Assembly (NCBI GenBank): GCA_016201285.1 | Contig: JACQDE010000031.1 | Location: 1-64,000, forward strand | DNA from: Acidobacteriota bacterium | GTDB taxonomy: Bacteria; Acidobacteriota; Terriglobia; Acidiferrales; UBA7541 | DNA: 64,000 nt | Direction: 5' to 3' | Shown: positions 17,775-26,114 of the stretch, one piece after another | Position numbering within the stretch: the first letter of the stretch is position 1 | Layout: every line of letters starts with the position of its first letter | Program-made: the position numbers and the translations under genes | Notes under the pieces: model-generated | Told to the model about the DNA's origin: nothing | What the model saw: the letters and a program-made list of their open reading frames with translations, nothing else | Database searches by the model: none

Positions 17775-18152
17775 TCACGTTTTCGGCCCGAAGATGGACA
17801 GCCGGTGGCCGTCGGGATCGTTGAAATTGGCGGCCCACATCGGACCGGTGACGTTGCGCGGTTCGTGCGTGAATTGCACGCCGCGGCTCTTCAGCACCTC
17901 GTACGCGGCGGTGATGTCCTCGACGGAAAAAACAATCTCCGCGGCGCCGGGGCCCTGACCGGTGTGCTTGGCCAACGGCACGCTGAGCGCCAGCGTCACG
18001 CCGCCAGCGTTCAGGAACGCAAATTCATTGGGGATTTCCTGCGCCACCGTGAGGCCCAGCGTGTCGCGATAGAACGCCACCGACCTGGCCAGGTCCTGCA
18101 CGCCAAGCATTAACACACCAATCTGCGAAAGCTTGAAATTCGTTGCGGTCAT
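17775..18152 (-). CDS. VOC-superfamily (glyoxalase/bleomycin-resistance fold) protein
   Basis: 125-aa single-domain vicinal-oxygen-chelate protein. It opens with the typical strand and helix (QIGVLMLGVQDLARSVAFYRDTLGL), continues with FAFLNAGGVTLALSV and IVFSVEDITAAYEVLKSRG, and ends with WAANFNDPDGHRLSIFGP, the usual metal-ligand/active-site C-terminus. Such proteins form dimers that bind a divalent metal. The substrate cannot be told from sequence and could be a methylglyoxal adduct, an aromatic compound or a drug. The ATG at 18152 is preceded by AGGAGC about 9 nt upstream. No operon partner is apparent. Confidence 0.88.
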   Translation of the reverse strand: MTATNFKLSQIGVLMLGVQDLARSVAFYRDTLGLTVAQEIPNEFAFLNAGGVTLALSVPLAKHTGQGPGAAEIVFSVEDITAAYEVLKSRGVQFTHEPRNVTGPMWAANFNDPDGHRLSIFGPKT

Positions 18153-18223
18153 AGGGAGCAGCTCCTGAGCTGCGTGGGAATTGTACTCCCGGAGGGGAAG
18201 AACGGAAAGAATAGCCGGGCAAA

Positions 18224-18247
18224 TAGCGCCGCCCTTCAGGGCGGCAT
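18224..18247 (-). repeat. Dispersed hairpin repeat, minus orientation: stem gccgccc, loop TGAA
   Basis: Read on the minus strand this is atgccgccc, TGAA, gggcggc, then gctatt: a 7-bp stem with loop and tail close to the other copies. It faces the copy at 18267, so the two form an inverted pair. Confidence 0.65.
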
Positions 18248-18266
18248 GTGCGCAAGAAAAAACAAT

Positions 18267-18290
18267 GCCGCGCTAAAGCGCGGCGCTACA
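18267..18290 (+). repeat. Dispersed hairpin repeat: stem gccgcgc, loop TAAA, tail GCTACA
   Basis: Perfect 7-bp stem (18267-18273 with 18278-18284), TAAA loop, gctaca tail. It is a third stem sequence with the same loop and tail. Confidence 0.7.
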
Positions 18291-18399
18291 AGAAAGAGCC
18301 TGCGAGTCCGGTGTGCGGACTCCGGTGGTCCGATGCAATTCATCGGACCAGAAACTGGAGATGCCGGCGCCACAGGAACGACTACGGGCGGGAGAGGTC

Positions 18400-18475
18400 C
18401 CTCGGCTACGCTCCCCTCGCGTCGCGCGGGGCAAGCGGGACAAGCCCGCCGGTTACCCTCGGGATAAACGGGAAA
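18400..18475. repeat. Composite dispersed repeat next to the HEAT/PilZ gene 3' end
   Basis: Units tccctcggctacgctcccct and gcaagcgggacaagcccgcc match those embedded in coding sequence at 19577-19641. The repeat runs over the stop codon of the gene on the minus strand. Confidence 0.5.
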
Positions 18476-21146
18476 GGAAGCGGCGGAGTTTTTCGCGGTC
18501 GTCCTGCTTCATGTGCACGAACTCGACGCCGCCGCCCGCGGGTGTGATATTGCGCACCACGGCGGTGGACTGGAAGCTGCGCATCCCGGCCTTGATTTCG
18601 ACCGTGAGTGCGTCGCCGATGTTCATCCTGCGGTTGGATTCGAGGAACGCGCCGCCGAGGCTGAGCGTCTGGACGCGGGCGTTGGCGCTGCCCGGGACGC
18701 TGGCGGCGACGATGCGCGCCGACAGCGGCTCATCGAGCGGAAAACGCAGGTAGCGGCGGGGCCGCGTGCCGGGCTGTCCGGCAAAGGCCTGGGAGACGCG
18801 CTCGGTGGCATCGTGTGCGGCGCGGACGCGCGCCGACGACGGGCGGTTCTCGATCAGGCCGAGCGCGTCCTCGGCGGCGGCGCGCAGCCCGGCGGGTTCG
18901 ACATGCATCAGGCCGGTGCGGGCGCGAAGAATCTGGCGGAGCAGGTCTGCGGCGGCGGGCGCGCCCAGGCGGCCCAGCGCCTCGATCGCCTTGATGCGGA
19001 CGAAGACGTCGCGGAAGCGCTCGTGCGTTCCCGCGGCGATTTCGAGCAGCAGCGGCAGCGCGGCCATCTCGTTGGCCAGGCCCATCTCGTCCACCATCAT
19101 GGGCACGACGAGCGGATGGGCGTGCGGGAGCGCGTCGAGCAGCGCGAGCGGGAGGCCCGGCGGCTGAATGCGCGTGAGCTCGGAGACGGCCATGTCCTGC
19201 AAATTCCAGTCCCAGCTTGGCAGCGCGCGCGCGAGCACTTCCACAAGGCGCTCGGGGCGCGTGGCGGCCAGCAGTTTGACGGCGGCGGTGGCCCGCGGGC
19301 TGCGCGGGTCGAAGACCTGCGTGACCAGCGCGCCGATGGCCGGCTCGCCCATGCCGCGCAGCAGCCGCGCCATCGCCGGCAGCATCTCCACGCCGCCGGG
19401 CACGGAGAGCAGCCCGGTGAGATGCTCGAGCACGCGCGTGGGATCGCGGGCAAGGATGCGCGGCAGAGCAGCGTCGAGCGGACGGTTATCGAGCGCGACT
19501 TCCATCAGTCTGCGGAAGTTCGATTCCTGCAAAATGCTCTGCGCGAGGAACGCGAGATGCACATGCTCGGAGCCGGGCTCGGCGCGGGGCCCCTCGGCTG
19601 CGCTTCCCTCGCTTGCGCTCGGGACAAGCGGGACACGCGGGGCGGATTCGACGGCCAGCAGGATGCGCTCGAATTCGGCGAAGTCGGTTTTCTTGAGCGC
19701 GAGACGGACGAGATTGTTGGTGACCGAAGCCAGCACGGCGGAAATGTCGGGCGCAGCTTCCGCGACCAGTGCGCGGACCACGCTGCGGCTCAATTCCTCC
19801 GGCAGGAAGCCCGTCCAGAGGGCTTCGGCGAGGTGGCCGAATTCGGAAAGGCCGGCGGCCACGGCGCGCCGCGCGGCAAGGTCGCGCGAATCGAGGCAGC
19901 CGGCGTAATTCAAGAGGATGAGCCGCGCTTCTCGCTCGCCGCTGCCGCGCGCGAGGCTTTCCAGGTGCGCGCCCAGGGAATCCACCGGCACGCACCAGGC
20001 GTACGAGCCGCGGAGCACTTCGGATTTTTCCTTCGCGGGCAGCTCGTCCCAGAACATCTGGTACAGATGCTCGACGGCGGCCTCTTCGGTCCACTGCGCG
20101 ATGGAAGGCGGCACGCGGAGCAGGCGGAACTCGGCAACGGCGGCGCCGGGCTGGTATTCGGCCATTGCCGCCACTTCGCGGGCGACGCGGTCGAACAGCC
20201 CGCGCAGCGCGGGCACGTCAATCTTCCCGGCGCGAAGCTGCTCGCCGGCGAGATGCAGCACCAGCCGTTCGGCCAGGCGCGAGAAGTATGGCTCGAGGTC
20301 TTCGGCGTCGCGCGGCACCTGGTTCTGCAGCGCCGCGACGAGAATCAGCACGGTACGCCGGCTGGCCTGCTCGAACGATTTCCGGAGCGCCTCGGCGGGC
20401 GTCATCAGATGCGGCGCTTCGCTGCGGTCCGGGGAAGGCGCCAGCGCGGGGCGGAGCACATTCTTGGCCACGTTGTTGAGCAGGCGCAGCACGCGGACCA
20501 GTTCGTCCGCGGAGCTTGCTTCCGGCGGGCCGGGCTCGTGCTCGTCATCCTTCCATCTCTTCAGGTCGAGCTGGAGCACGGCGGTGATCAGGCTGGCCAG
20601 CGCGGCGCCGGCCTTTTTCTCTTCGGGCAGGACGTTGATGCGGATGCCGGCGATGTGCTGCTGGTCGAAGAGGTGCGGCCATTCCGAGGACATCGTGGAA
20701 TGGCCGTTGCCGTTGCGGGAGGCGCTGAGCAGCGCGGCGAGCGAATTCAGCTCGCCCAGATTCGTTTCGCGGTGGAAGACGAGCACGGAGACGCCGCGCT
20801 GCGCGAGGTCCTCCGCGAGCGACTTCATTTCGCCGCGGCTGTCGGCGAGCGGCTGGCCACGAAAGACGACGCGGCCGTGCTCGAAGCGGATGGCGAGCGG
20901 CGCGGCGTGGTCGAGCGCGGCGCGGAGAGTTTCTTCGGCGCCTTCGAGGCTTTCCACCAGGCGCGGATGATTCTTCTGGTAGAGCCGCGCGGAACGCAAC
21001 AGCACGTGCAGCGAACGCACAAAGCGCCCGGCGGCTTGCGCCGCCGCGCGTTCGGAATGCGCCTGCCTGGATTCCACTCGCGCCACAGTATCCTCAGTTC
21101 CACTGGGGAACATTCCCCCGCCCCGGCAAGGGAAGCTCCCGGGCAT
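18453..21146 (-). CDS. HEAT-repeat protein with C-terminal PilZ domain
   Basis: Large (897 aa) cytoplasmic protein combining an N-terminal segment of unknown fold (about 35-200: GRFVRSLHVLLRSARLYQKNHP), a long helical-repeat body (about 200-760, including KAIEALGRLGAPAAADLLRQIL), and a C-terminal PilZ domain (about 790-890). The PilZ domain has the RxxxR motif (RRYLR), but the second motif reads TLSLGG, with Thr instead of Asp/Asn, so c-di-GMP binding is likely but not certain. It could be a c-di-GMP-responsive scaffold. Residues near 505-525 (VPSASEGSAAEGPRAE) are encoded by a dispersed repeat. The start may be 21146 or the ATG at 21113, which has a G-rich upstream. Confidence 0.82.
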   Translation of the reverse strand: MPGSFPCRGGGMFPSGTEDTVARVESRQAHSERAAAQAAGRFVRSLHVLLRSARLYQKNHPRLVESLEGAEETLRAALDHAAPLAIRFEHGRVVFRGQPLADSRGEMKSLAEDLAQRGVSVLVFHRETNLGELNSLAALLSASRNGNGHSTMSSEWPHLFDQQHIAGIRINVLPEEKKAGAALASLITAVLQLDLKRWKDDEHEPGPPEASSADELVRVLRLLNNVAKNVLRPALAPSPDRSEAPHLMTPAEALRKSFEQASRRTVLILVAALQNQVPRDAEDLEPYFSRLAERLVLHLAGEQLRAGKIDVPALRGLFDRVAREVAAMAEYQPGAAVAEFRLLRVPPSIAQWTEEAAVEHLYQMFWDELPAKEKSEVLRGSYAWCVPVDSLGAHLESLARGSGEREARLILLNYAGCLDSRDLAARRAVAAGLSEFGHLAEALWTGFLPEELSRSVVRALVAEAAPDISAVLASVTNNLVRLALKKTDFAEFERILLAVESAPRVPLVPSASEGSAAEGPRAEPGSEHVHLAFLAQSILQESNFRRLMEVALDNRPLDAALPRILARDPTRVLEHLTGLLSVPGGVEMLPAMARLLRGMGEPAIGALVTQVFDPRSPRATAAVKLLAATRPERLVEVLARALPSWDWNLQDMAVSELTRIQPPGLPLALLDALPHAHPLVVPMMVDEMGLANEMAALPLLLEIAAGTHERFRDVFVRIKAIEALGRLGAPAAADLLRQILRARTGLMHVEPAGLRAAAEDALGLIENRPSSARVRAAHDATERVSQAFAGQPGTRPRRYLRFPLDEPLSARIVAASVPGSANARVQTLSLGGAFLESNRRMNIGDALTVEIKAGMRSFQSTAVVRNITPAGGGVEFVHMKQDDREKLRRFLSRLSRG
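19577..19641 (-). repeat. Dispersed repeat inserted in frame inside the HEAT/PilZ gene
   Basis: Contains cctcggctgcgcttccctcg and cgctcgggacaagcgggaca, the same units as the intergenic copies at 18400 and 47968. It keeps the reading frame open and encodes VPSASEGSAAEGPRAE. Confidence 0.65.
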
Positions 21147-21333
21147 AAAGCCCAGTCCGATGAGTGCACTTCTGCTGCCGGAGAGCGTGCTCCAGTGGAG
21201 GCCGTCTTTTCAAGGGAATGCGGCGGGAGGCGCGACCAATGGGTTACGGGCGGGTCGAGGTACGGGAGAAAATGTTACCAAGTGGAGAGGCGGCAGATTC
21301 GAATACATGATATAAGCAAGTTCACAGCCTGCT

Positions 21334-21888
21334 ATGGCGACGCTTGTTACTCACTTCGTTGTTGGGTCGAGCACTGCGCTTCCGTTTTGCCGCAGTCGAA
21401 TGATCACAGAGGCGGTTCGCCCATGGGCGTTCGTGGTTTCTGCTGGACTGCTCGCAGTTCTTCCCGACCTGGACACGGCGTACATGAGTTGGGTGCCGTA
21501 CGAGGATTTCCTGGGACATCGCGGATTCTGGCATTCGCCATTTGTGCTCGCATTTCTTTCCATCGTTCTTGCTGCATTCATCGGCGGGTTGGTGCGGCAA
21601 GTCTCAGGACGCGTTGTGCTTTTGTTGGGCGCGACGTGGGCAGCGGCCAGCGTGTCGCACTCGCTGCTGGACGCGCTGACCGACGGTGGGCTGGGCGTGA
21701 TGATGTTTTTTCCGTTCAGCCAAGAGAGGTTTTTCTTCGCGTGGCAGCCGATCCATGTGGCGCGGATCGGACTCGCAGGCGCGCTCGATTCGTTCGCAAG
21801 AGTGTTTCCGTCAGAATTGCCATTTTGCGTAGCGGCTGCGGCGATCGGCGGAGCGGGATACGTTGCGTATCGAAGGAAGAACGGATGA
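21334..21888 (+). CDS. Membrane-bound metal-dependent hydrolase, YdjM/DUF457-like
   Basis: 184-aa integral membrane protein. It has the family's spaced metal-site pattern: early His (ATLVTHFVVG), LPDLDTAY, GHRGFWHSPFVLAF and SHSLLDALTDGGLGVMMFFPFS, followed by RFFFAWQPI. About four hydrophobic segments are seen. The family is annotated as an inner-membrane putative hydrolase; LexA-regulated YdjM in E. coli is a relative and its substrate is unknown. The stop overlaps the ATG of the ankyrin gene by four bases (ATGA), indicating a two-gene operon. Composition is less GC-rich than the flanks, especially just upstream (21280-21340). Confidence 0.85.
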   Translation: MATLVTHFVVGSSTALPFCRSRMITEAVRPWAFVVSAGLLAVLPDLDTAYMSWVPYEDFLGHRGFWHSPFVLAFLSIVLAAFIGGLVRQVSGRVVLLLGATWAAASVSHSLLDALTDGGLGVMMFFPFSQERFFFAWQPIHVARIGLAGALDSFARVFPSELPFCVAAAAIGGAGYVAYRRKNG

Positions 21889-22694
21889 GGCTGAGAAACC
21901 GAAAAGATGCGAAGTGCGCCGCGTCGTGGCTCGGCAGCGCTGGTTTGCTGACGGTGCTGCTGGGATGCTTAATTGTTTTTATCGGATGTGCGATGACGCC
22001 CGAAAAGCCGCCGCTGACCGAGGCGCAGAAGAAAGCCTTCCTGGAAGCAAATGCAATCTTGACCGCTTGCACAGCCAGCGATATCGAGCAGGTGAAGGCG
22101 CTCCTCGCGAAAAACCCGGCGCTGGTCAACGCGCGGAACGACGTCGGAGAAACGCCGCTCTGGCGCGCGGTGGTCGCCGTTCACCCGAGCGAAGAGTTGG
22201 TGAAGCTGCTCTTGCAGCGTGGCGCAGTCGTGGACCCGGTTATGAGCACGGGTGAGACGCCGCTTCACGTTGCAGCCGGTAAGGGCCGGAAGGAGCTGGT
22301 CCTGATTCTGCTGGACCATGGAGCAAACATCAACGCGCGCTCGCGGGCCGGGTGGACGCCGCTCCACTTTGCGGCATGGACCAGCCGGAGCGAGATGGCC
22401 GACGTGCTGCTGGCGCACGGAGCGGAGATCGATGTGTTCGAGGCCGCGGCACTCGGAAAAACGAAGACACTTGAAGAATTCCTACGGCGTGACGCGAAGT
22501 CGGTCCAGGCAACGGACGAAAAGGGTCTGACGCCGCTGCACTGGGCGGTCCTCAAGTACCAGGCAGAAGCAGTACGCGTGCTGCTGGCGCACAAAGCGGA
22601 CCCTTTTGCACCGGGCCGCACAGGCTTTTCGCCCTGTTCCGCCGCGCGCGAAAGCAAACACGCAAAAATCGTGGAGATGATGCGCTGCCCGTGA
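21885..22694 (+). CDS. Ankyrin-repeat lipoprotein
   Basis: 269-aa predicted lipoprotein. A basic N-terminus and hydrophobic helix (GLLTVLLGCLIVFIGC) end in a lipobox-like IGC, so it should be membrane-anchored with the repeats in the periplasm. Four to six ankyrin repeats follow, recognisable by NDVGETPLWRAVVAVH, TGETPLHVAAGKGRKELV, AGWTPLHFAAWTSR and KGLTPLHWAVLKYQAEAV, each ending in an LLxxGAxxxx-type turn. The function is protein-protein interaction with an unknown partner. The start is fixed by the ATGA overlap with the preceding membrane hydrolase gene. A hairpin repeat follows 8 bp after the stop. Confidence 0.88.
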   Translation: MRLRNRKDAKCAASWLGSAGLLTVLLGCLIVFIGCAMTPEKPPLTEAQKKAFLEANAILTACTASDIEQVKALLAKNPALVNARNDVGETPLWRAVVAVHPSEELVKLLLQRGAVVDPVMSTGETPLHVAAGKGRKELVLILLDHGANINARSRAGWTPLHFAAWTSRSEMADVLLAHGAEIDVFEAAALGKTKTLEEFLRRDAKSVQATDEKGLTPLHWAVLKYQAEAVRVLLAHKADPFAPGRTGFSPCSAARESKHAKIVEMMRCP

Positions 22695-22702
22695 AAGTGA
22701 AA

Positions 22703-22727
22703 GGGCGACCTTCCGGTCGCCCCTACG
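22703..22727 (+). repeat. Dispersed hairpin repeat: stem gggcgacc, loop TTCC, tail CCTACG
   Basis: Perfect 8-bp stem (22703-22710 with 22715-22722). Its reverse complement (gtaggggcgaccggaaggtc...) matches, at 22 of 24 bases, the reconstructed empty site of the mobile cassette at 60714-61741. Confidence 0.75.
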
Positions 22728-22766
22728 CGTCCTGATGCTACGCGTCCTGCATACTTGGTCTCTGTT

Positions 22767-23411
22767 TTACTCCGGACGCACGATGTCGGAGAACTCCAGC
22801 TTGATGCCGGGCTTGCTGTGGACAACTTTGGCGCGGGAGTTATTGGCGTCGAGGACTTCGGTGACTTCGACGAGGCCGACCTGCGTTTTCGGATCGCCGG
22901 CCTTGAAGACGCTCAGTCGCATGCCCACCTTCACGCCGACGGCGGAGCCGAGGTTGATGGTGACGACGTCCTTCCCTTCCGCGGGCGGATCGGTGATGTA
23001 GCCTTCGATTTTGGGCGCTTCGGGCGCGGCCGCGGCGGCTTCGGCCTTCTTGGCGCCTTCGACCAGCGTGGTGAGGTCCTGGCGGATTTTGGCGATGTCC
23101 GTCTTCAGGGTGACGATGTCCTGCTGGTTTGTCAGGCGGAATGAGGTGAGCGAGCCGTCCAGGCTGCGCACGACGTTCTGCGCGTTGCGCACTTCGCTCG
23201 TCGTGTCTGCCTGCTGCTGCTTCAGCTTGCCGACCTCGACCTCAAGTGTGGCAAGTCTTTCGCCGAGCTCACCGAGTTTCTTGTTGAGCTCGGCAAACCG
23301 CTCTTCGAGGTACGCCTGGAGGACAGGGTCCTTGGGCCTTTTCTGCGCCCCCGCGACGGATGGCATGCACAGGGCAGCAACAACCAAGACCACAGCAAGA
23401 AGACGGCGCAT
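22767..23411 (-). CDS. Exported coiled-coil protein with a C-terminal beta domain
   Basis: 214-aa protein of unknown function. It has a clear signal peptide (MRRLLAVVLVVAALCMPSVAGA) and a coiled coil with heptad Leu spacing (about 30-125: FAELNKKLGELGERLATLEVEVGKLKQQQ). After an Ala/Pro linker comes a small beta domain (about 140-214: VVTINLGSAVGVKVGMRLSVF, GLVEVTEVLDANNSRAKVV) similar to the FlgT C-terminal type. YbgF/CpoB-like organisation is possible, but no TPR is visible. It lies immediately downstream of the PEGA kinase gene in the same orientation, on the far side of a ~110-bp gap. Confidence 0.78.
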   Translation of the reverse strand: MRRLLAVVLVVAALCMPSVAGAQKRPKDPVLQAYLEERFAELNKKLGELGERLATLEVEVGKLKQQQADTTSEVRNAQNVVRSLDGSLTSFRLTNQQDIVTLKTDIAKIRQDLTTLVEGAKKAEAAAAAPEAPKIEGYITDPPAEGKDVVTINLGSAVGVKVGMRLSVFKAGDPKTQVGLVEVTEVLDANNSRAKVVHSKPGIKLEFSDIVRPE

Positions 23412-23520
23412 GGTGAATCCTCCTCCCCGGCCGGGGGACTGGATCTCTTTGTATCTCAGAGGCTAATGCAAACGGGGGCGGCGCGCAATCGGAAGTGCTC
23501 GATCGGACGCGGCCAGAGCA

Positions 23521-25845
23521 CTAGGGAGAAAGGGTCTTGTTGATCTGGAGGGTCTGTCCGGGCTGAACGGTGATGGTCTCGCGCACGGCGGGATAGGGGC
23601 GAAGAAAAATCGTGATGGCGTACTGTCCGGCAGGCAGCTCGATCCGGGCCGGAGTTTTCTGCCCGGTGTTGGCGCCGTCAATCAGGATGTCGGCGCCCGG
23701 CGGCACGGTGCGCACGTCCACAAAGCCGGGGCCGCGGCGCGCTTCGGGTAATTCCACCGGCATTTTCTTGAAGTCGTCCATTTCGAGGCGCACGCTGGTT
23801 TCGTAGGGCACGTAGCCCGGTTTCTGCACGGCGATCTTGTAGCTTCCTGCCGGGAGCGAAAGCGTGGCGGGAGTCTGCTGGCCCTGGCGCTTGCCGTTGA
23901 CGATAATCTCCGCGCCGGCCGGGCGGCTGGTGACTTCCAGCCGCGCCATGGCTTGCTGCAGGGTGATCTGCACGGGCTTGATGCGCCCCTGGCCAACCTG
24001 CAGGATGCGGCGCTCGGTGCGGTAGCCTTCCTTTTTCACTTCGAGCGTGTAGCGGCCGGGCGCGAGGTCTTCAAAGCGCCACGGCGTGCGGCCTTCGTCG
24101 CCCCTGCCGTCGGGGCCGGTGAGGATGGCGGTGGCGCCGTTCACGTCGGTGAGGACTTCGACCTCGCCCTTGCCGGGAGCGGTCTTCGGCTTCACCTCGG
24201 GGCTGGTTTCGGGGAGCGTGTCGAAGGCGTACTCGACGGAAACGCCCGCGGGCACGGCCCAGCGCTGGGTGATCTGCTGGAGCCTTTTGCGCTCGCGCGG
24301 ATTGGGCGAGCCGGTGAACCGGACGACGTTGTCGAGCACCTCCACTTTCACGTGGCCGCCGAGCCCGGCCCTGGCGAGTTGCCGCTCGATTTTGGTGACG
24401 AGGCCGGCGGGGATAGCCTTTGACGGCGCGGGGGGTCCCACTTTCGCGGGCGGCACGGCGGATTTCGGTTCCGCCTTCGGCTCTCCTTTCGTTTCCTTCG
24501 GATGCGTTTCCGCAGCCTTCCGTTCGGAAGACTTTGCCGGTAAAGGCGTCTCGATTGGTTTTTCGGACGGCGGCGCAGGCTCGCCGTGGGCCGTTTCCAC
24601 CTGAGCCGGCCGCGAGCGAAAGACGACGTCACGCAGCGTAGGCCAGATGAGGTAGCCGCCCACGGCGAACAGAATGATCAGCACCACGACGAGTCCGGGG
24701 CGGCTGCGCGGCTCCGCGGGAGCCGCCTCGGATTTTTCGGGAGCGGCGGACGTGAGCGAAGGCAGCGACGAAGCCCCAGGCATCGGACGCGGTCCGCCGA
24801 TCTGTGTCGAGGCACCGGACGGTGTGAACGCGGCATCCGGCGGCGGGGCGGGCGGCGGAGTCTTGAGAGCTGCGGGTGGCGCGGAAAGACTCGGTGCACC
24901 GGGGAGCGTGCCGGTCTTGCTGGGCACGGGTTCCGGCGGAGGCGGAGGAGCGGAAGGACTCGGGCGGCCGACCACCACGATGGTTGCGCCGTAGTCGGCG
25001 GGCCCGCCCTGCGGGGCGCCGCCGAGCGCGCGGTAGTTGAGCAGTTCCTGCATCAGCTCTTTGCAGCTCTGGTAGCGCGCGTCGGGTTCCTTGGCGAGCG
25101 ACCGGGAGATCACCGCGCTCAAGCCGGGATGCACGGAGCTATCGAGCTCGCGCGGCGGGATGGGTTCCTCGTTGACGATTTTGTAGATGACGGTGGTGAT
25201 GCTTTCGCCGGGGAACGGCTTCTCGCCGGTGACCAGCTCATAGAGGATGACACCGAGAGAGAAGACGTCGCTGCGGCCGTCAATGGGCTTGCCCTTGATC
25301 TGTTCGGGCGACATGTAGCTGGGGGTGCCGACGATGGTGCCGGATTGCGTGGTGCCGAGCTGAAGGATCTTGGCGGTGCCGAAGTCGGTGATTTTGACGG
25401 TGTCGTCGGCGGCGAGAACGATGTTGGCGGGCTTGACGTCGCGGTGGACGACGTTGCGCTGGTGGGCGAACTCGAGCGCGGAGCAGACCTGGCCCATGAT
25501 GCGCATCACGCGCGGCAGCGGGAAGGGCTGCTTCTGGTCTATCAGCGCCTGCAGGCTACGTCCCTCGACGTACTCCATCGTGATGTAGTAAAGGCCCTCG
25601 TTTTCGCCGGCGTCGTAGATGATGACGATGTTGGGATGAACGAGCTGGCCGGCGGCGCGCGCCTCCGTCTGGAAGCGGGCGACCAGCTCGGGCCGCGCCA
25701 TGCCCGAACCTTCCTCGGTGAGCTTCATGGTCTTCACCGCGACGGTGCGGCCAATCATCGGGTCAAAGGCCTTATAAACGACACCCATGGCGCCGCGACC
25801 CAACTCTTCCTGCAGTTCGTAGCGTCCGGCCTTCACAGCAGCCAT
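23521..25845 (-). CDS. Transmembrane Ser/Thr protein kinase with BON-like and three PEGA domains
   Basis: 774-aa Hanks-type kinase. The N-terminal catalytic domain (about 7-270) has GRGAMG, the lysine in VAVKTM (K38), HRDVKPAN (134-141), DFG (154-156) and GTPSYMSPEQ. A Pro-rich linker leads to one membrane helix (about 390-408: VVVLIILFAVGGYLIW). The extracytoplasmic part has a Lys/Glu/Pro-rich stalk, a BON-like fold (about 490-555: GLVTKIERQLARAGLGG, VVRFTGSPNPRER) and three PEGA repeats (about 570-635, 640-705, 710-772). The BON/PEGA part probably senses envelope or cell-wall ligands. No strong SD precedes the ATG at 25845. Catalytic residues look intact, so an active kinase is expected. 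Confidence 0.9.
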   Translation of the reverse strand: MAAVKAGRYELQEELGRGAMGVVYKAFDPMIGRTVAVKTMKLTEEGSGMARPELVARFQTEARAAGQLVHPNIVIIYDAGENEGLYYITMEYVEGRSLQALIDQKQPFPLPRVMRIMGQVCSALEFAHQRNVVHRDVKPANIVLAADDTVKITDFGTAKILQLGTTQSGTIVGTPSYMSPEQIKGKPIDGRSDVFSLGVILYELVTGEKPFPGESITTVIYKIVNEEPIPPRELDSSVHPGLSAVISRSLAKEPDARYQSCKELMQELLNYRALGGAPQGGPADYGATIVVVGRPSPSAPPPPPEPVPSKTGTLPGAPSLSAPPAALKTPPPAPPPDAAFTPSGASTQIGGPRPMPGASSLPSLTSAAPEKSEAAPAEPRSRPGLVVVLIILFAVGGYLIWPTLRDVVFRSRPAQVETAHGEPAPPSEKPIETPLPAKSSERKAAETHPKETKGEPKAEPKSAVPPAKVGPPAPSKAIPAGLVTKIERQLARAGLGGHVKVEVLDNVVRFTGSPNPRERKRLQQITQRWAVPAGVSVEYAFDTLPETSPEVKPKTAPGKGEVEVLTDVNGATAILTGPDGRGDEGRTPWRFEDLAPGRYTLEVKKEGYRTERRILQVGQGRIKPVQITLQQAMARLEVTSRPAGAEIIVNGKRQGQQTPATLSLPAGSYKIAVQKPGYVPYETSVRLEMDDFKKMPVELPEARRGPGFVDVRTVPPGADILIDGANTGQKTPARIELPAGQYAITIFLRPYPAVRETITVQPGQTLQINKTLSP

Positions 25846-26089
25846 GAGGAATCACCGTGACGGTAAATCGGGAGTCCGTGCCGCGCCGCGTGTTTCTCCG
25901 TGCAAAGGGGCACACTATCACCGCGCCAAGGCCACACGCCCGCCTGGGCCGCAGACACACGGTCCCGAAACCTTGTGCTGTGAATGAACATACCGCCGCA
26001 GTCAGGGCGCGTCAACGACTACGCAGCCGCGGGTTTCTGCAATGCAACAGTGATAATGAAGCGAGAGATGATGGCTATCCATAGGCGGC

Positions 26090-26110
26090 GGACAGGCTGA
26101 AAGCCTGTCC
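26090..26110. repeat. Hairpin ggacaggct-gaa-agcctgtcc after the radical SAM gene
   Basis: Perfect 9-bp stem, loop GAA, beginning 5 bp beyond the radical SAM stop. There is no T-run, so it is either a dispersed hairpin or a weak terminator. Confidence 0.5.
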
Positions 26111-26114
26111 AACG

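Larger units (their letters stand above)
18153..18452. other. Repeat-filled intergenic region
   Basis: 300 bp between the VOC gene start and the HEAT/PilZ gene end. It contains two oppositely oriented hairpin repeats (18224-18247 and 18267-18290) and a composite repeat from about 18400. No gene is supported. Confidence 0.6.

Noticed and set aside
15528-18113. 861-codon plus-strand frame opposite the first TonB receptor
   Set aside because: Antisense to a complete receptor with signal peptide, plug and barrel; no domain motifs.
18513-21884. Long plus-strand open frame opposite the HEAT/PilZ gene, continuing into the ankyrin gene
   Set aside because: Only the final part (from 21885) is real, as the ankyrin lipoprotein; the rest is antisense shadow.
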